A DNA stretch of 64,000 nt, from the NCBI RefSeq assembly GCF_014635825.1, contig NZ_BMDO01000003.1, positions 62,001-126,000 on the forward strand, in the 5' to 3' direction. The notes under the pieces were generated by a model. That model did not search any database and was not told where the DNA came from. It saw only the letters and a list, made by a program, of their open reading frames with translations. Position 1 is the first letter of the stretch; the number at the start of each line of letters is the position of its first letter. The DNA comes from Mucilaginibacter galii. Its GTDB lineage: Bacteria; Bacteroidota; Bacteroidia; Sphingobacteriales; Sphingobacteriaceae. The position numbers and the translations under genes are program-made. Below, in pieces: positions 16,892-25,364 of the stretch.

Positions 16892-17006
16892 GTGGCTGTT
16901 ACTTTGTCATAGCCACAAAGTAACCAAAAGGGCTATCCAGCGCAATTCCTGCCTTTGCCCGCAAGGCCCACTCCCGGCCGGGTGCGCTGGCGGACCCTCG
17001 CTTTTT
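16892..17006 (+). ncRNA. Candidate structured RNA element: pseudoknot plus three-way-junction-like fold
   Basis: GTTACTTTGT (16898-16907) pairs with ACAAAGTAAC (16915-16924). ATAGCC (16909-16914), in the loop between them, pairs with GGCTAT (16931-16936). Together these make an H-type pseudoknot with stems of 10 and 6 bp, a 1-base first loop and a 6-base loop CAAAAG. One base later CCAGCGCA (16937-16944) pairs with TGCGCTGG (16983-16990), enclosing a GCCTT/AAGGC hairpin and a self-complementary CCCGGCCGGG. CGCTTTTTTG (near 17000-17008) then gives a T-run. All stems are read directly from the sequence. Whether it is transcribed, and its function, are unknown; it may be a mobile repeat. Confidence 0.45.
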
Positions 17007-17113
17007 TGAATATCTGCAGGGTTGCTGAACAATGCTGCTACTTCAGCCCTTTCCAGTTCCCTTCCTGGGGAGGGCAGGGAGGGGTTTTTATATCTTAAAG
17101 CTTGCACCCATGC

Positions 17114-17147
17114 GATTGCCACGTCGCTAAAGCTCCTCGCAATGACA
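17114..17147 (+). repeat. Half-copy of palindromic repeat family B
   Basis: GATTGCCACGTCGCTAAAGC and CTCCTCGCAATGACA match, in reverse orientation, the left arms of the full copies at 31777 and 41498. The other arm is absent. Confidence 0.65.
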
Positions 17148-17185
17148 TGAAGGAAGAATAATATGGTAAGAATCAGAAATATTAC

Positions 17186-17437
17186 TTACGCAGGAACTAC
17201 CTTGAACGTGTAGCTTTCCATAATTAAATTAGCCAGCAGGTTTTTGCAGGCTTCTTCAGTTTTGGCTTTGGCTACTTCTTCGGTTTCGGCTTCAATTTCT
17301 AAGGAAATGTGTTTGCCTATGCGTACATTCTGAATTTCGGCCAAACCCAGGTTTTTCATACTGCCGGTTACGGCTTTACCTTGTGGGTCAAGTATTTCTT
17401 TTTTAGGCATTACGTCTATTTCGGCCTGAAACTTCAT
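17186..17437 (-). CDS. purS: Phosphoribosylformylglycinamidine synthase subunit PurS
   Basis: PurS is the small structural subunit bridging PurL and PurQ in the fourth step of purine synthesis. The 83-residue product has the PurS pattern FQAEIDVMPKKEILDPQGKAV, LGLAEIQNVRIGKHISLEIE and a C-terminal KNLLANLIMESYTFKVV. The gene is separated from purL and purQ, which are not in the window. Its ATG overlaps the pssA stop by 4 bases (ATGA), so translation is likely coupled to phospholipid synthesis gene pssA, an unusual partner. Confidence 0.9.
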   Translation of the reverse strand: MKFQAEIDVMPKKEILDPQGKAVTGSMKNLGLAEIQNVRIGKHISLEIEAETEEVAKAKTEEACKNLLANLIMESYTFKVVPA

Positions 17438-18150
17438 GATTTTATTAATTTGAGTTGTATGATAGATAAAGCTATGTACATAACGATGATCGCCGGTACG
17501 GCTGCAAATTTAAAAAACAATATTAAAATTGCCGAAAACATGAGCAGTATATACCGATAAATATTACGTTGTACATCTTTATTCTTGAATTTTAACGACA
17601 TCAGCGGCATTTCTAATACCAGCAGCGTACACATGGTTATTACAAAGAATGCCAGGAAGAACGGGTTGAGGATATAGTCGGTAAAAAAGGAATAGTGTTC
17701 TTTTAAAATTAATGGGAACGAACCGATGAGGATAGCATTGGCAGGCGTGGGCAGGCCAATAAAGCTGTCGGTCTGGCGTTCATCATTGTTAAACTTAGCC
17801 AGCCTGAGCGCCGAAAATACCGGGATCATGAAGGATATGAAGTTGAGGTATTCGCTTACGCCGTTAATTTGCGGGGCTTGCAAAAACAAGCGGTACATGA
17901 TGAAAGAGGGTAGTACGCCAAAGCTTACCAAATCGGCCAGGGAGTCTAAATCTTTACCAATAACAGAGAACGATTGTAGTACCCGCGAAGCCAATCCGTC
18001 GAAGAAATCGAAGATGGCAGCTAAAAATATACAGTAGGCAGCAAATATCAGGTTGTCTTGTAAAGTAACAAAAACTATCCCTACGCAACCACTAAACAGG
18101 TTGGCGCAGGTAATAGCGTTAGGTACATGCTTTTGAACGCGTTTCCTCAT
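17434..18150 (-). CDS. pssA: CDP-diacylglycerol--serine O-phosphatidyltransferase
   Basis: This integral membrane enzyme makes phosphatidylserine, the precursor of phosphatidylethanolamine. The CDP-alcohol phosphotransferase motif DG-x2-AR-x8-G-x3-D-x3-D is visible as FFDGLASRVLQSFSVIGKDLDSLADLV. About seven hydrophobic segments follow in a protein of about 238 residues. The ATG at 18150 (MRKRVQKHVPNAITCANLF) is preferred over an in-frame TTG at 18171, because family members start with a short basic segment before the NAITxxNLF helix. It overlaps purS by 4 bases. Confidence 0.93.
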   Translation of the reverse strand: MRKRVQKHVPNAITCANLFSGCVGIVFVTLQDNLIFAAYCIFLAAIFDFFDGLASRVLQSFSVIGKDLDSLADLVSFGVLPSFIMYRLFLQAPQINGVSEYLNFISFMIPVFSALRLAKFNNDERQTDSFIGLPTPANAILIGSFPLILKEHYSFFTDYILNPFFLAFFVITMCTLLVLEMPLMSLKFKNKDVQRNIYRYILLMFSAILILFFKFAAVPAIIVMYIALSIIQLKLIKS

Positions 18151-18379
18151 TTCGGGGCTCAAGATAGCCAATAAATATTAAGGAAAGATGAAGTAAGGTA
18201 AATCTTAACCTCATTTTAATACGAATAATATAGCAGATGAGCGCTTAGTGTATGTTATGATGCTCGCATAGCGCTTATGCGAATAACTTGCAAAAGTAGG
18301 TTGTCAGTCTTCTACAAGATCAGACTGGCAAAGCGGGTTGTGACTTTGTAAGGCTAAGCCTTGTAGTACAAAAAAAAAG

Positions 18380-18475
18380 TGTCGTTTCGAGTGCTAACGA
18401 GAAATCCTGTTACTCCATGCATATAACCTAGCTTAGCAAATTGAACAAGATCTCTCACTATCGTTCGAGATAACA
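18380..18475. repeat. Palindromic repeat family A, full copy 1
   Basis: A 96-base imperfect palindrome. The left arm is TGTCGTTTCGAGTGCTAACG then AGAAATCCTGTT; the right arm is TGAACAAGATCTCTC then ACTATCGTTCGAGATAACA. The central 25 bases are not conserved between copies. Other full copies are at 25365-25458, 28135-28229 and 60556-60649. Confidence 0.8.
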
Positions 18476-18489
18476 CGGTAGCCATAAAA

Positions 18490-18520
18490 AACGTCATTGC
18501 GAGATTCTCACAATGACGTT
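18490..18520 (-). terminator. Palindromic-repeat-derived terminator of rho
   Basis: AACGTCATTG (18490-18499) and CAATGACGTT (18511-18520) pair perfectly, with GAG/CTC extending the stem. On the minus strand the hairpin is followed by a T-run (TTTTTTATGG), 22 bases after the rho stop. The GTCATTG/CAATGAC ends are those of family B repeats, so a mobile palindrome may have been adopted as a terminator. Confidence 0.75.
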
Positions 18521-18542
18521 GCAAATTAGTTTATTTAAGTTG

Positions 18543-20339
18543 TTACGAGTTCATCGATACTAAAAACTCTTCGTTGCTGCGGGTGCCACGTATTTGCGAC
18601 TGCATAAATTCCATTGATTCTACAGAGTTCATGTCAGACAGGTGGTTGCGCAATATCCAAATGCGTTGTAAGGTATCGCGGTCTAACAATAGATCGTCGC
18701 GACGGGTGCTTGATGCCGTAATATCAATAGCCGGGAAGATGCGTTTGTTAGACAGTTTACGGTCTAACTGCAGCTCCATGTTACCGGTACCTTTAAACTC
18801 TTCAAATATTACCTCATCCATTTTAGAACCAGTTTCGGTTAAGGCAGTGGCAATAATGGTTAACGAACCGCCATCTTCAATATTACGGGCCGCACCAAAG
18901 AAGCGTTTTGGCTTATGTAAGGCGTTAGCATCCACACCACCCGATAATATTTTACCTGATGCAGGTGCTACCGTGTTATAAGCACGGGCTAAACGGGTGA
19001 TGGAATCTAATAAAATAACCACATCATGACCGCACTCTACCATACGCTTGGCTTTCTCAAGCACAATGTTGGCAATTTTCACGTGACGCTCGGCAGGCTC
19101 ATCAAAGGTTGATGATACCACCTCGGCGCGGACGCTGCGGGCCATATCGGTAACCTCCTCTGGGCGCTCATCAATCAGTAAGATGATCAGGTAAACCTCG
19201 GGGTGATTTTTGGCTATGGCGTTAGCCACATCCTTTAACAACATGGTTTTACCTGTTTTGGGCTGAGCCACAATTAAACCACGCTGACCTTTACCAATAG
19301 GAGAGAAGAGGTCCATGATGCGGGTAGAATAATTGTTGGCATCGGTAAACAGGTTCATCTTTTCGGATGGGAAAAGCGGCGTTAAGTGATCGAAAGGAAC
19401 ACGGTCGCGCACCTCGGCTGGTATGCGGCCGTTAATAGCTTCCACACGTACCAAAGGGAAATATTTTTCGCCTTCTTTTGGAGGGCGTATGCTGCCACGC
19501 ACGGTATCGCCGGTTTTTAAGCCAAACAGCTTAATTTGCGATTGCGATACGTAAATATCATCGGGCGAGGTTAAGTAGTTATAGTCTGATGAACGCAAGA
19601 AACCGTAACCATCGGGCATAATTTCAAGCACACCTTCATTAACAATAACGTTGTCGAAATCCATGTTAATGGCTTCCTGGTTATTTTTGGTTTGCTGTTG
19701 TATGCTGGTTTCACGGTTACCATCGCGTTCGCGGCCGTTGTTATTATCACGGGGCTCGCGGGCTTCGCGTGTATTATTGCCATCGCCACGAGGTTCGCGG
19801 GTGTTGGTGCGGGGTTCACGCGTATTTTCACGTGGTTCGCGTACTTCGCGTGTACCTTCCTGCGGGCGGCGTTCAAATTTGGGTGTACGTGCGGCATTAT
19901 CGGCAGGTTGTTCTGCCTGAGCGTTTTCGTTAACCGTTTCAATAGCCTGCACATCATTAGGCGTGCCTGCCTGGCTGGTTTCGGCTTGTACTATGGTTTC
20001 GGGGGCGGCAAATAAATCGGCAGCACTTGCAGCCTCGGGCTTGGTGTCTTTTACAGCACCTGCTTTGGCTTTTACAGTACGTGTACGTTTACGGGGCTTA
20101 TCGTCTCCGTCTGCATCTTCGCCGTTTTCGGGCTGAGGAGCAGCAGAATTTTTGTCGGTATAATTATCTTGTAAGGCCGATTGTTGTTCCCTTGCGGTTT
20201 CAATCAGCTTTTCTTGTTCAACAATGCGGGTAACGAGCTGGGCCTTGCGCAGTTCATCTGCTTCGGCAATACCCAGATCTTTAGCCATTTGACGTAATTC
20301 GGACACTAATTTGTCATTCAATTCGTGTGTATCAGGCAT
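18543..20339 (-). CDS. rho: Transcription termination factor Rho with long disordered insertion
   Basis: Rho is the hexameric ATP-dependent RNA helicase for factor-dependent termination. The 598-residue product has an N-terminal Rho-N helical domain (about 1-50). A long low-complexity insertion follows (about 55-225), with a run of NTREPR/REPRDN-like repeats rich in Arg, Glu and Asn. After it come the cold-shock-like RNA-binding domain ([18 protein letters not shown]) and the ATPase core with Walker [13 protein letters not shown] and Walker [18 protein letters not shown]. coli Rho has 419 residues; the extra length is the insertion, as in other Bacteroidota. Such insertions can drive condensate formation in Bacteroides Rho (established knowledge); here that is inference. 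Confidence 0.96.
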   Translation of the reverse strand: MPDTHELNDKLVSELRQMAKDLGIAEADELRKAQLVTRIVEQEKLIETAREQQSALQDNYTDKNSAAPQPENGEDADGDDKPRKRTRTVKAKAGAVKDTKPEAASAADLFAAPETIVQAETSQAGTPNDVQAIETVNENAQAEQPADNAARTPKFERRPQEGTREVREPRENTREPRTNTREPRGDGNNTREAREPRDNNNGRERDGNRETSIQQQTKNNQEAINMDFDNVIVNEGVLEIMPDGYGFLRSSDYNYLTSPDDIYVSQSQIKLFGLKTGDTVRGSIRPPKEGEKYFPLVRVEAINGRIPAEVRDRVPFDHLTPLFPSEKMNLFTDANNYSTRIMDLFSPIGKGQRGLIVAQPKTGKTMLLKDVANAIAKNHPEVYLIILLIDERPEEVTDMARSVRAEVVSSTFDEPAERHVKIANIVLEKAKRMVECGHDVVILLDSITRLARAYNTVAPASGKILSGGVDANALHKPKRFFGAARNIEDGGSLTIIATALTETGSKMDEVIFEEFKGTGNMELQLDRKLSNKRIFPAIDITASSTRRDDLLLDRDTLQRIWILRNHLSDMNSVESMEFMQSQIRGTRSNEEFLVSMNS

Positions 20340-20613
20340 GAGAAGAAATATAATTCAAAAGGGATTATTTAATATATAAGAAAATTGATCTTGCTGCTGT
20401 AATGCACCTTGAAAAAATACTTTTGGATATTTATAAACAACGTGGGAATTTTACAACTTTTCTTTAGTGCAAGAAAAATTTGTTTTGGAACGCTGCAATA
20501 GTAGGTATTTATTTTAGAAAGAACAATTATTTTAAAAAATACTTACATAACGCTAACACTACGGATGATTTTTAGTTTTTTTGGCCTGTAAAAATTATTT
20601 ATTTCTGCCCCTT

Positions 20614-21453
20614 ATGCTTTCACGCCAGCAATTAATTGACCAGATCAAGCAAAAGAAATCCTTTTTATGTGTGGGTTTAGATACCGATTTAGAAAAGATA
20701 CCGGCTTTCCTGCACAATTATGCCGATCCTATATTTGAATTTAATAAACGCATTATAGATGCCACCCGCGATTTGTGCGTGGCCTATAAACCCAATGCCG
20801 CTTTTTATGAAAGCTATGGCGTAAAGGGTTTACAAAGCCTCATCAGTACCTATGAGTACTTACCTAAAGACTGCCTGAGCATTATAGATGCCAAACGTGG
20901 CGATATTGGTAACACCAGCGACCGCTATGCCCGCGCCTTTTTTGATGAAGCTGCCACCGGAATGGGCTTTGATGCCATAACCATAACGCCCTATATGGGG
21001 CATGATAGTATTACGCCTTATTTGGCTTACGAAGGCAAATGGGTAATTATCCTGGCGCTTACTTCATCGGTAGGGAGTAAAGATTTTCAATACCTGCAAA
21101 CTAATGAGGGCTTACTGCACGAAGCGGTTATTAATAAATGCAATACGCTGGCCGGTACCGACCGTATCATGTTTGTGGTAGGCGCCACCAAAGGCGCCGA
21201 ATTTGAGAATATACGCAAGCATGCACCTCACAACTTTTTGCTGGTACCCGGCGTAGGCGCACAAGGCGGCAGCCTTGAAGATGTTTGCCGTTATGGTATG
21301 ACTCCTGAATGTGGTTTGCTGGTAAACGCATCCCGTTCCATCATCTACGCCTCCAACGGCGAAGATTTTGCCGATGCGGCCCGCGCTGAAGCGCTTAAAT
21401 TACAGCAGCAAATGGCCGAGGAGTTGGAGAAGGCAGGGATAAGCCCCTCCTAA
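20614..21453 (+). CDS. pyrF: Orotidine 5'-phosphate decarboxylase, type 2
   Basis: PyrF decarboxylates OMP to UMP, the last step of pyrimidine synthesis. The 279-residue product is the longer type 2 form, with [14 protein letters not shown], the catalytic [19 protein letters not shown] segment (Lys and Asp of the active site) and [25 protein letters not shown]. The ATG at 20614 ([18 protein letters not shown]) is chosen over an upstream TTG. The last codons (S-P-S-stop) lie inside a GC-rich palindromic repeat that also ends the convergent transporter gene. Confidence 0.95.
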   Translation: MLSRQQLIDQIKQKKSFLCVGLDTDLEKIPAFLHNYADPIFEFNKRIIDATRDLCVAYKPNAAFYESYGVKGLQSLISTYEYLPKDCLSIIDAKRGDIGNTSDRYARAFFDEAATGMGFDAITITPYMGHDSITPYLAYEGKWVIILALTSSVGSKDFQYLQTNEGLLHEAVINKCNTLAGTDRIMFVVGATKGAEFENIRKHAPHNFLLVPGVGAQGGSLEDVCRYGMTPECGLLVNASRSIIYASNGEDFADAARAEALKLQQQMAEELEKAGISPS

Positions 21454-21527
21454 ATCCTCCCCGGGAGGGAGGACTTTAAAAAGACTGCTCAAAAGCCCTC
21501 CCTCCCGGGGAGGGTTGGGAGGGGCTT
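21441..21527. repeat. GC-rich palindromic repeat spanning two convergent gene ends
   Basis: Arms 21441-21477 and 21491-21527 (37 bases each, a few mismatches) pair around a 13-base loop. The core CCTCCCCGGGAGGGAGG is present in both arms. The left arm contains the pyrF stop codon, and the right arm plus loop encode the last residues of the cation transporter. A related, partial GC-rich element lies near 17047-17090. Confidence 0.8.
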
Positions 21528-22417
21528 ACAGGCTCTACAAATACCTGTTTATAATGCGGGTACCGGTTTTGTACGGCGTTGCGTATGTGGCTAATGGCAT
21601 CGGTAATTTGCGTGTTGCCGGCTTGTGGTATAAAGCTGATCTTTAATACCAAGATGACTTCTTCGGGAGCCAGGTAGGTTGACAGGTGATGAGCAACTTG
21701 GTTAACCATAGGGTCGCTTTCGGCAATTTGTATAACCGATTGCAGTTCATCGGCCGGAGGTGTTTCTCCCATCAACAGGCTACGGCTCTCGCGTACCAAT
21801 AATATAGCCACTGCGGTAAGCAGTAGGCCTATCATGATAGAAGCAATACCATCAATGTATGGGTTCTCCAATAGCTGCCCTAATAAAATACCTGTAAACG
21901 CGATCAGGATACCTATCACATCGGCTGCGTCCTCAAACAAAACCACAAAGGTAGATGGGTCTTTACTATCGTGCACCGCTTTCCAAAAAGGGGTATCGCC
22001 ACGTTGGCGCTTGAACTCTTTAATAGCCGTAATGAACGATATGCCATCGAAAACAAAAGCGATGCCCAGTACAATATAATTCCATATAGGGTTACGCACT
22101 TCTTCGGGATTCATTATATGCTCAATACCCTCATAAATGGAAAAGCCACCACCCAAAGCAAAAAACAACAGCGACACCACGAATGACCAGAAATATAACT
22201 CGCGGCCATAACCAAAGGGTCGTGCCTCATCTGCTGGTTTTTGGCTCTTGCTAATGCCTAAAAGTAGCAAAACCTCGTTGCTGGTATCAACCAATGAGTG
22301 TATACCCTCCGATACCATGGCCGAACTGCCGGTAAATACCGCCGCCGCCAGCTTAGTAATAGCAATAAGTAAGTTGGCCGCCAAGGCGGTATAGATAGGG
22401 GTTTTAGAAGCGGGCAT
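21476..22417 (-). CDS. Cation diffusion facilitator family transporter
   Basis: A 313-residue inner-membrane metal/proton antiporter of the CDF family, which exports Zn, Fe, Co or similar divalent ions. It has the six-helix pattern, with metal-site segments SEGIHSLVDTSNEV in TM2 (His and Asp) and FEDAADVIGILIAF in TM5 (paired Asp), then a cytoplasmic C-terminal domain. The final residues SPSQPSPGGRAF are encoded by the palindromic repeat, so the native C-terminus was probably near the VFVEP segment. The specific metal cannot be read, but a zinc-type TonB receptor region follows on the other strand. Confidence 0.9.
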   Translation of the reverse strand: MPASKTPIYTALAANLLIAITKLAAAVFTGSSAMVSEGIHSLVDTSNEVLLLLGISKSQKPADEARPFGYGRELYFWSFVVSLLFFALGGGFSIYEGIEHIMNPEEVRNPIWNYIVLGIAFVFDGISFITAIKEFKRQRGDTPFWKAVHDSKDPSTFVVLFEDAADVIGILIAFTGILLGQLLENPYIDGIASIMIGLLLTAVAILLVRESRSLLMGETPPADELQSVIQIAESDPMVNQVAHHLSTYLAPEEVILVLKISFIPQAGNTQITDAISHIRNAVQNRYPHYKQVFVEPVSPSQPSPGGRAFEQSF

Positions 22418-22535
22418 ATTAATAATACACGTTTTATGTTAATAGGTTTGCATAAATAACCACAGGCTTAACAAAGGCCGCTTAAATTAAACTTCTTCAA
22501 AAAAATGTAATAAACGTGATGGATTATAAATAAAA

Positions 22536-22566
22536 TGATAATCAATCCTGCAATAAATTATATTTG
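22536..22566 (+). promoter_or_regulatory. Candidate metal-regulated promoter before the small metal-site protein
   Basis: TATATTTG (22559-22566) is a perfect Bacteroidota -7 box. TGATAATCA (22536-22544), a near-perfect palindrome resembling Fur/Zur half-sites (GATAAT), lies where the -33 region would be. Regulation by a Fur-family protein is inferred from the motif and the metal-related genes downstream. Confidence 0.35.
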
Positions 22567-22578
22567 TGCAGAAATACT

Positions 22579-22899
22579 TTGAAAAAGCGTCAGGCAAAAA
22601 TATTATCATCGCTCTTGCTCCTGTTCACATTCGTGGTAGGGCAGGTGATTATTTTTGCGCATACGCACAAGTTTGACCGTCAAACTGAAAAACACTACGC
22701 TGCTCAAAAAGATAAATCTAAAGTATCTGAAGACAATTGCCCCATTTGCGTTCAGCATGGTAATGCGCAGTTGCTGCTACAGCAACACCAGTTTAATTTC
22801 TGGTCGTTAAACAGTTCTTATACACCTGTGGCATTTTCGGCCATATACCAAAGCATAGAATTACTTCTTTCGGGTAACAGAGGTCCGCCTGCTGTATAA
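22579..22899 (+). CDS. Small secreted or membrane-anchored protein with a His/Cys putative metal site
   Basis: No ATG is available; the frame opens with TTG codons at 22564 and 22579. The later one is preferred because the earlier overlaps the likely -7 promoter box. The roughly 106-residue product has one hydrophobic segment (ILSSLLLLFTFVVGQVIIF), then FAHTHKFDRQTEKHY and SEDNCPICVQHGNAQLLLQQHQF. The HTH, CxxC and nearby His residues suggest a periplasmic metal-binding site. Similar small proteins often precede metal-type TonB receptors in Bacteroidota. It lies 83 bases before the receptor gene and probably shares its transcript. Function unproven. Confidence 0.6.
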   Translation: MKKRQAKILSSLLLLFTFVVGQVIIFAHTHKFDRQTEKHYAAQKDKSKVSEDNCPICVQHGNAQLLLQQHQFNFWSLNSSYTPVAFSAIYQSIELLLSGNRGPPAV

Positions 22900-22982
22900 T
22901 CTTAATTCCATAAGCGATCGTTCATTGCAACGATTGCATTCTTATTGTATTTAAAATTATTTCAGCTATCTCATTTTTTATC

Positions 22983-25268
22983 ATGAAAGTTAAATTATTG
23001 GGCAGTTTACTACTGCTTATATTACCCGTTTATTTATTTGCGGCCGCTGCTGCATTTACCGGCAAAGTAACCGATGCCAAAACCAACGAACCTATTATAG
23101 GTGCAACCGTAACCATATCGCAACTCAAAATAAGTACCAGTACCAATGCCAACGGCGAATTTACCTTCGACCGCCTGCCGGCCCGTGGCCGTTACGTGGT
23201 AGAAGTGCGTTACTTAGGCTATCAAACGCTGGTTAAAACGGTCGATCTGTCCACACCGGCATCATTCAATTTTGCCTTAACCTCCAGTACTATTGAAGCG
23301 CGCGAGGTGGTAGTTACCGGTACGCTTATTGCCTCTACCAGTAAAAACAGCAGCACATCGGCAGCGGTGGTAAATAAAGAAGAGTTGCAAGGCTCTTATA
23401 CTAACCTGATTGATGCTTTGGCCAAGCAAGTGCCAGGCGTAAGCCAAATTAGTACCGGTCCGGGTATATCCAAGCCGGTTATCCGTGGTTTAGGATACAA
23501 CCGTGTAGTTACCCTGAGCGATGGTGTGAAACAGCAAGGCCAGCAATGGGGCGATGAGCACGGCATAGAAATTGACCAGTACCAGGCCGATAAGGTAGAA
23601 GTGCTGCGTGGTGCAGCCTCCCTGCAATATGGCTCTGATGCCATAGGCGGTGTAATTAATTTGGTTGAACCTTTGGCACCTGCGCCTGGGTTAATTAAAG
23701 GCGAAGTATTATCAAATTACTCTACCAATAATGGTTTAAGCGGAACATCATTGATGTTAACCGGTAACGAAAACGGTTTTGTATGGCGCGGTCGTGGTTC
23801 TTACCAAAACGCGTATTCGTTTAAAACGCCAAACGGTTATTTTCCTAACAGCGGTTACAATAATACCAATGTGAGCGGCATGCTGGGCTTAAACAAAAGC
23901 TGGGGCTACTCGCATTTAAATTTTTCTTATTACAAAAATAACATCGGTTTCTTTGACCCTGAGTCGGTTGAAGAGTTGTACACCACCGAGCATTCGCGCA
24001 CGCTTGATTTCCCGCGCCAGGACATACGTCATTATAAAATAGCGTTTAATAACAATTTTGTAATAGGCGAGGGTTCGTTAAAGGTTGATTTAGGATATCA
24101 GAAAAACCAGCGCCGCGAACTGGAAGACAGTGCCGATCCCTCACTGTTTTTCGACCTGAATACCTATTCGTTAGATACCAAGTATACGCTTCCATCTAAA
24201 AACGGTTGGGAGCCGGTAATTGGTGTAAGCGGCAGTTGGGGACATAGCTTAAATAAGGCCGAAGAAAAACTGATACCTGAATATGATGCTTATGCAGCCG
24301 GTGTATTTGGTTTTGTAAAGAAAACCTACGGAGATAACACGGTAAGTGCAGGTGTGCGTTACGATTATATTAAAAACAACGGTAAACAGCTTTTTGAAGA
24401 AGGCGAAGAAAAGTTTACCGGCTTTAAAAATACCTTCAACAGTATTAGCGGTGCCCTGGGTTATACCCATGTGTTTAACGATAATGTAAACTTTAAGGCC
24501 AATGCAGGTTCGGCCTTCCGTGCGCCAAACCCGGCCGAGTTAGGCTCTAACGGTGTGCATGAGGGTACCTTCAGGTATGAAGTGGGTAATGGTAATTTAA
24601 GCCCTGAAAGGAGCTACCAGGCCGACGCTACCTTGGAATTTGGAACCGGCATATTAACGGGAAGTTTGGGTGTTTATGAAAACTATGTTCATAATTTCAT
24701 CTACGCCTCCAATACCAACAACGAAACTATAGAAGTACCAACCGAAGACCTGGGCAAGTACCCGGTTTACCGTTACGGACAGGTGAACGCTAACCTTTAC
24801 GGTGCAGAAGCCAGTTTAACTATCCACCCGGTGAGCTACCTGCACTTTGAGAATACATTTGGCTATACTCACGCGCAAAACACCACGCTCGATCGTCCGT
24901 TGCCGTTTATACCGGCGGGTACCATGCACAACACATTACGTTTTGAGCCAAAAGTAAAAGGACTTAATGCCTTCTATCTTTCGTTAGGCATAGATAATTA
25001 CTTTAAGCAAAACCGTGTTGATGCTACATTTGAGACAACTACGGCTTCTTATACCTTGTTGAATGCAGGTATAGGGGCTACCTTTAAACTGGGTGCTCAA
25101 AAATTAAAGCTTTATGTGTCGGGCTATAACCTTACCGATAAACGTTACTATGATGCTTTAAGCCGTTTAAAACCCGGCCGTTTAGATCAAACTAACACCG
25201 CGCTGGGCGTTTATAACCCCGGTCGTAATATTACTTTCGGTTTCTTTTTACCTTTCGATATCAGGTAA
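22983..25268 (+). CDS. TonB-dependent receptor, ZnuD-like (probable zinc or other transition metal)
   Basis: The 761-residue outer-membrane receptor has a signal peptide (about 1-22), a carboxypeptidase-regulatory-like beta domain (TGKVTDAKTNEPIIGATVTI, about 25-105), and a plug (about 120-230) with IRGLGYNRVVTLSDGVKQQG, QWGDEHGIEIDQYQADKVEV and GAASLQYGSDAIGGVIN. The C-terminal beta-barrel ends in NITFGFFLPFDIR. The WGDEHG plug segment and the overall length resemble ZnuD-type zinc receptors. The small His/Cys protein upstream and the divergent cation exporter nearby fit metal uptake. The substrate is inferred, not shown. Confidence 0.85.
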   Translation: MKVKLLGSLLLLILPVYLFAAAAAFTGKVTDAKTNEPIIGATVTISQLKISTSTNANGEFTFDRLPARGRYVVEVRYLGYQTLVKTVDLSTPASFNFALTSSTIEAREVVVTGTLIASTSKNSSTSAAVVNKEELQGSYTNLIDALAKQVPGVSQISTGPGISKPVIRGLGYNRVVTLSDGVKQQGQQWGDEHGIEIDQYQADKVEVLRGAASLQYGSDAIGGVINLVEPLAPAPGLIKGEVLSNYSTNNGLSGTSLMLTGNENGFVWRGRGSYQNAYSFKTPNGYFPNSGYNNTNVSGMLGLNKSWGYSHLNFSYYKNNIGFFDPESVEELYTTEHSRTLDFPRQDIRHYKIAFNNNFVIGEGSLKVDLGYQKNQRRELEDSADPSLFFDLNTYSLDTKYTLPSKNGWEPVIGVSGSWGHSLNKAEEKLIPEYDAYAAGVFGFVKKTYGDNTVSAGVRYDYIKNNGKQLFEEGEEKFTGFKNTFNSISGALGYTHVFNDNVNFKANAGSAFRAPNPAELGSNGVHEGTFRYEVGNGNLSPERSYQADATLEFGTGILTGSLGVYENYVHNFIYASNTNNETIEVPTEDLGKYPVYRYGQVNANLYGAEASLTIHPVSYLHFENTFGYTHAQNTTLDRPLPFIPAGTMHNTLRFEPKVKGLNAFYLSLGIDNYFKQNRVDATFETTTASYTLLNAGIGATFKLGAQKLKLYVSGYNLTDKRYYDALSRLKPGRLDQTNTALGVYNPGRNITFGFFLPFDIR

Positions 25269-25290
25269 ACGGTCAATTTACTGGTTCATC

Positions 25291-25328
25291 AAAAAGGGTG
25301 TTTGTTCAACGGAACAAGCACCCTTTTT
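25291..25328 (+). terminator. Intrinsic terminator of the TonB receptor gene
   Basis: AAAAAGGGTG (25291-25300) pairs with CACCCTTTTT (25319-25328), extended inward by TTGTTC/GAACAA around a 4-base loop. The stem ends in a T-run, 22 bases after the stop. Confidence 0.88.
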
Positions 25329-25364
25329 GTTATGTGGATTATAAAATTGATATTAAGGAAAAAA

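Larger units (their letters stand above)
16733..17185. other. Composite repeat island between the HPt gene and purS
   Basis: No credible gene lies in these 453 bases. They are bounded by half-elements of the two palindromic repeat families (16789-16821 and 17114-17147, outer ends TGTCATT and AATGACA). Between them lie a folded RNA-like element (16892-17006) and a GC-rich segment (about 17047-17090) related to the palindrome at 21441-21527. This looks like repeats inserted within a repeat. Confidence 0.6.
18151..18542. other. Intergenic region with several palindromes
   Basis: No gene is seen in these 392 bases. They contain a 7-bp hairpin TCGCATA/TATGCGA (18264-18282), a GTCAGTCT/AGACTGGC hairpin (18302-18329), a full family A repeat (18380-18475) and the palindromic terminator of rho (18490-18520). 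Confidence 0.7.

Noticed and set aside
16788..17009. 73-codon plus-strand frame
   Set aside because: It coincides with the repeat island and the folded element; the apparent protein is an accident of repeat sequence.
22720..22760. CPICVQH as a c-type haem site
   Set aside because: Haem attachment needs CxxCH with His directly after the second Cys; here two residues intervene, so a metal site is more likely.
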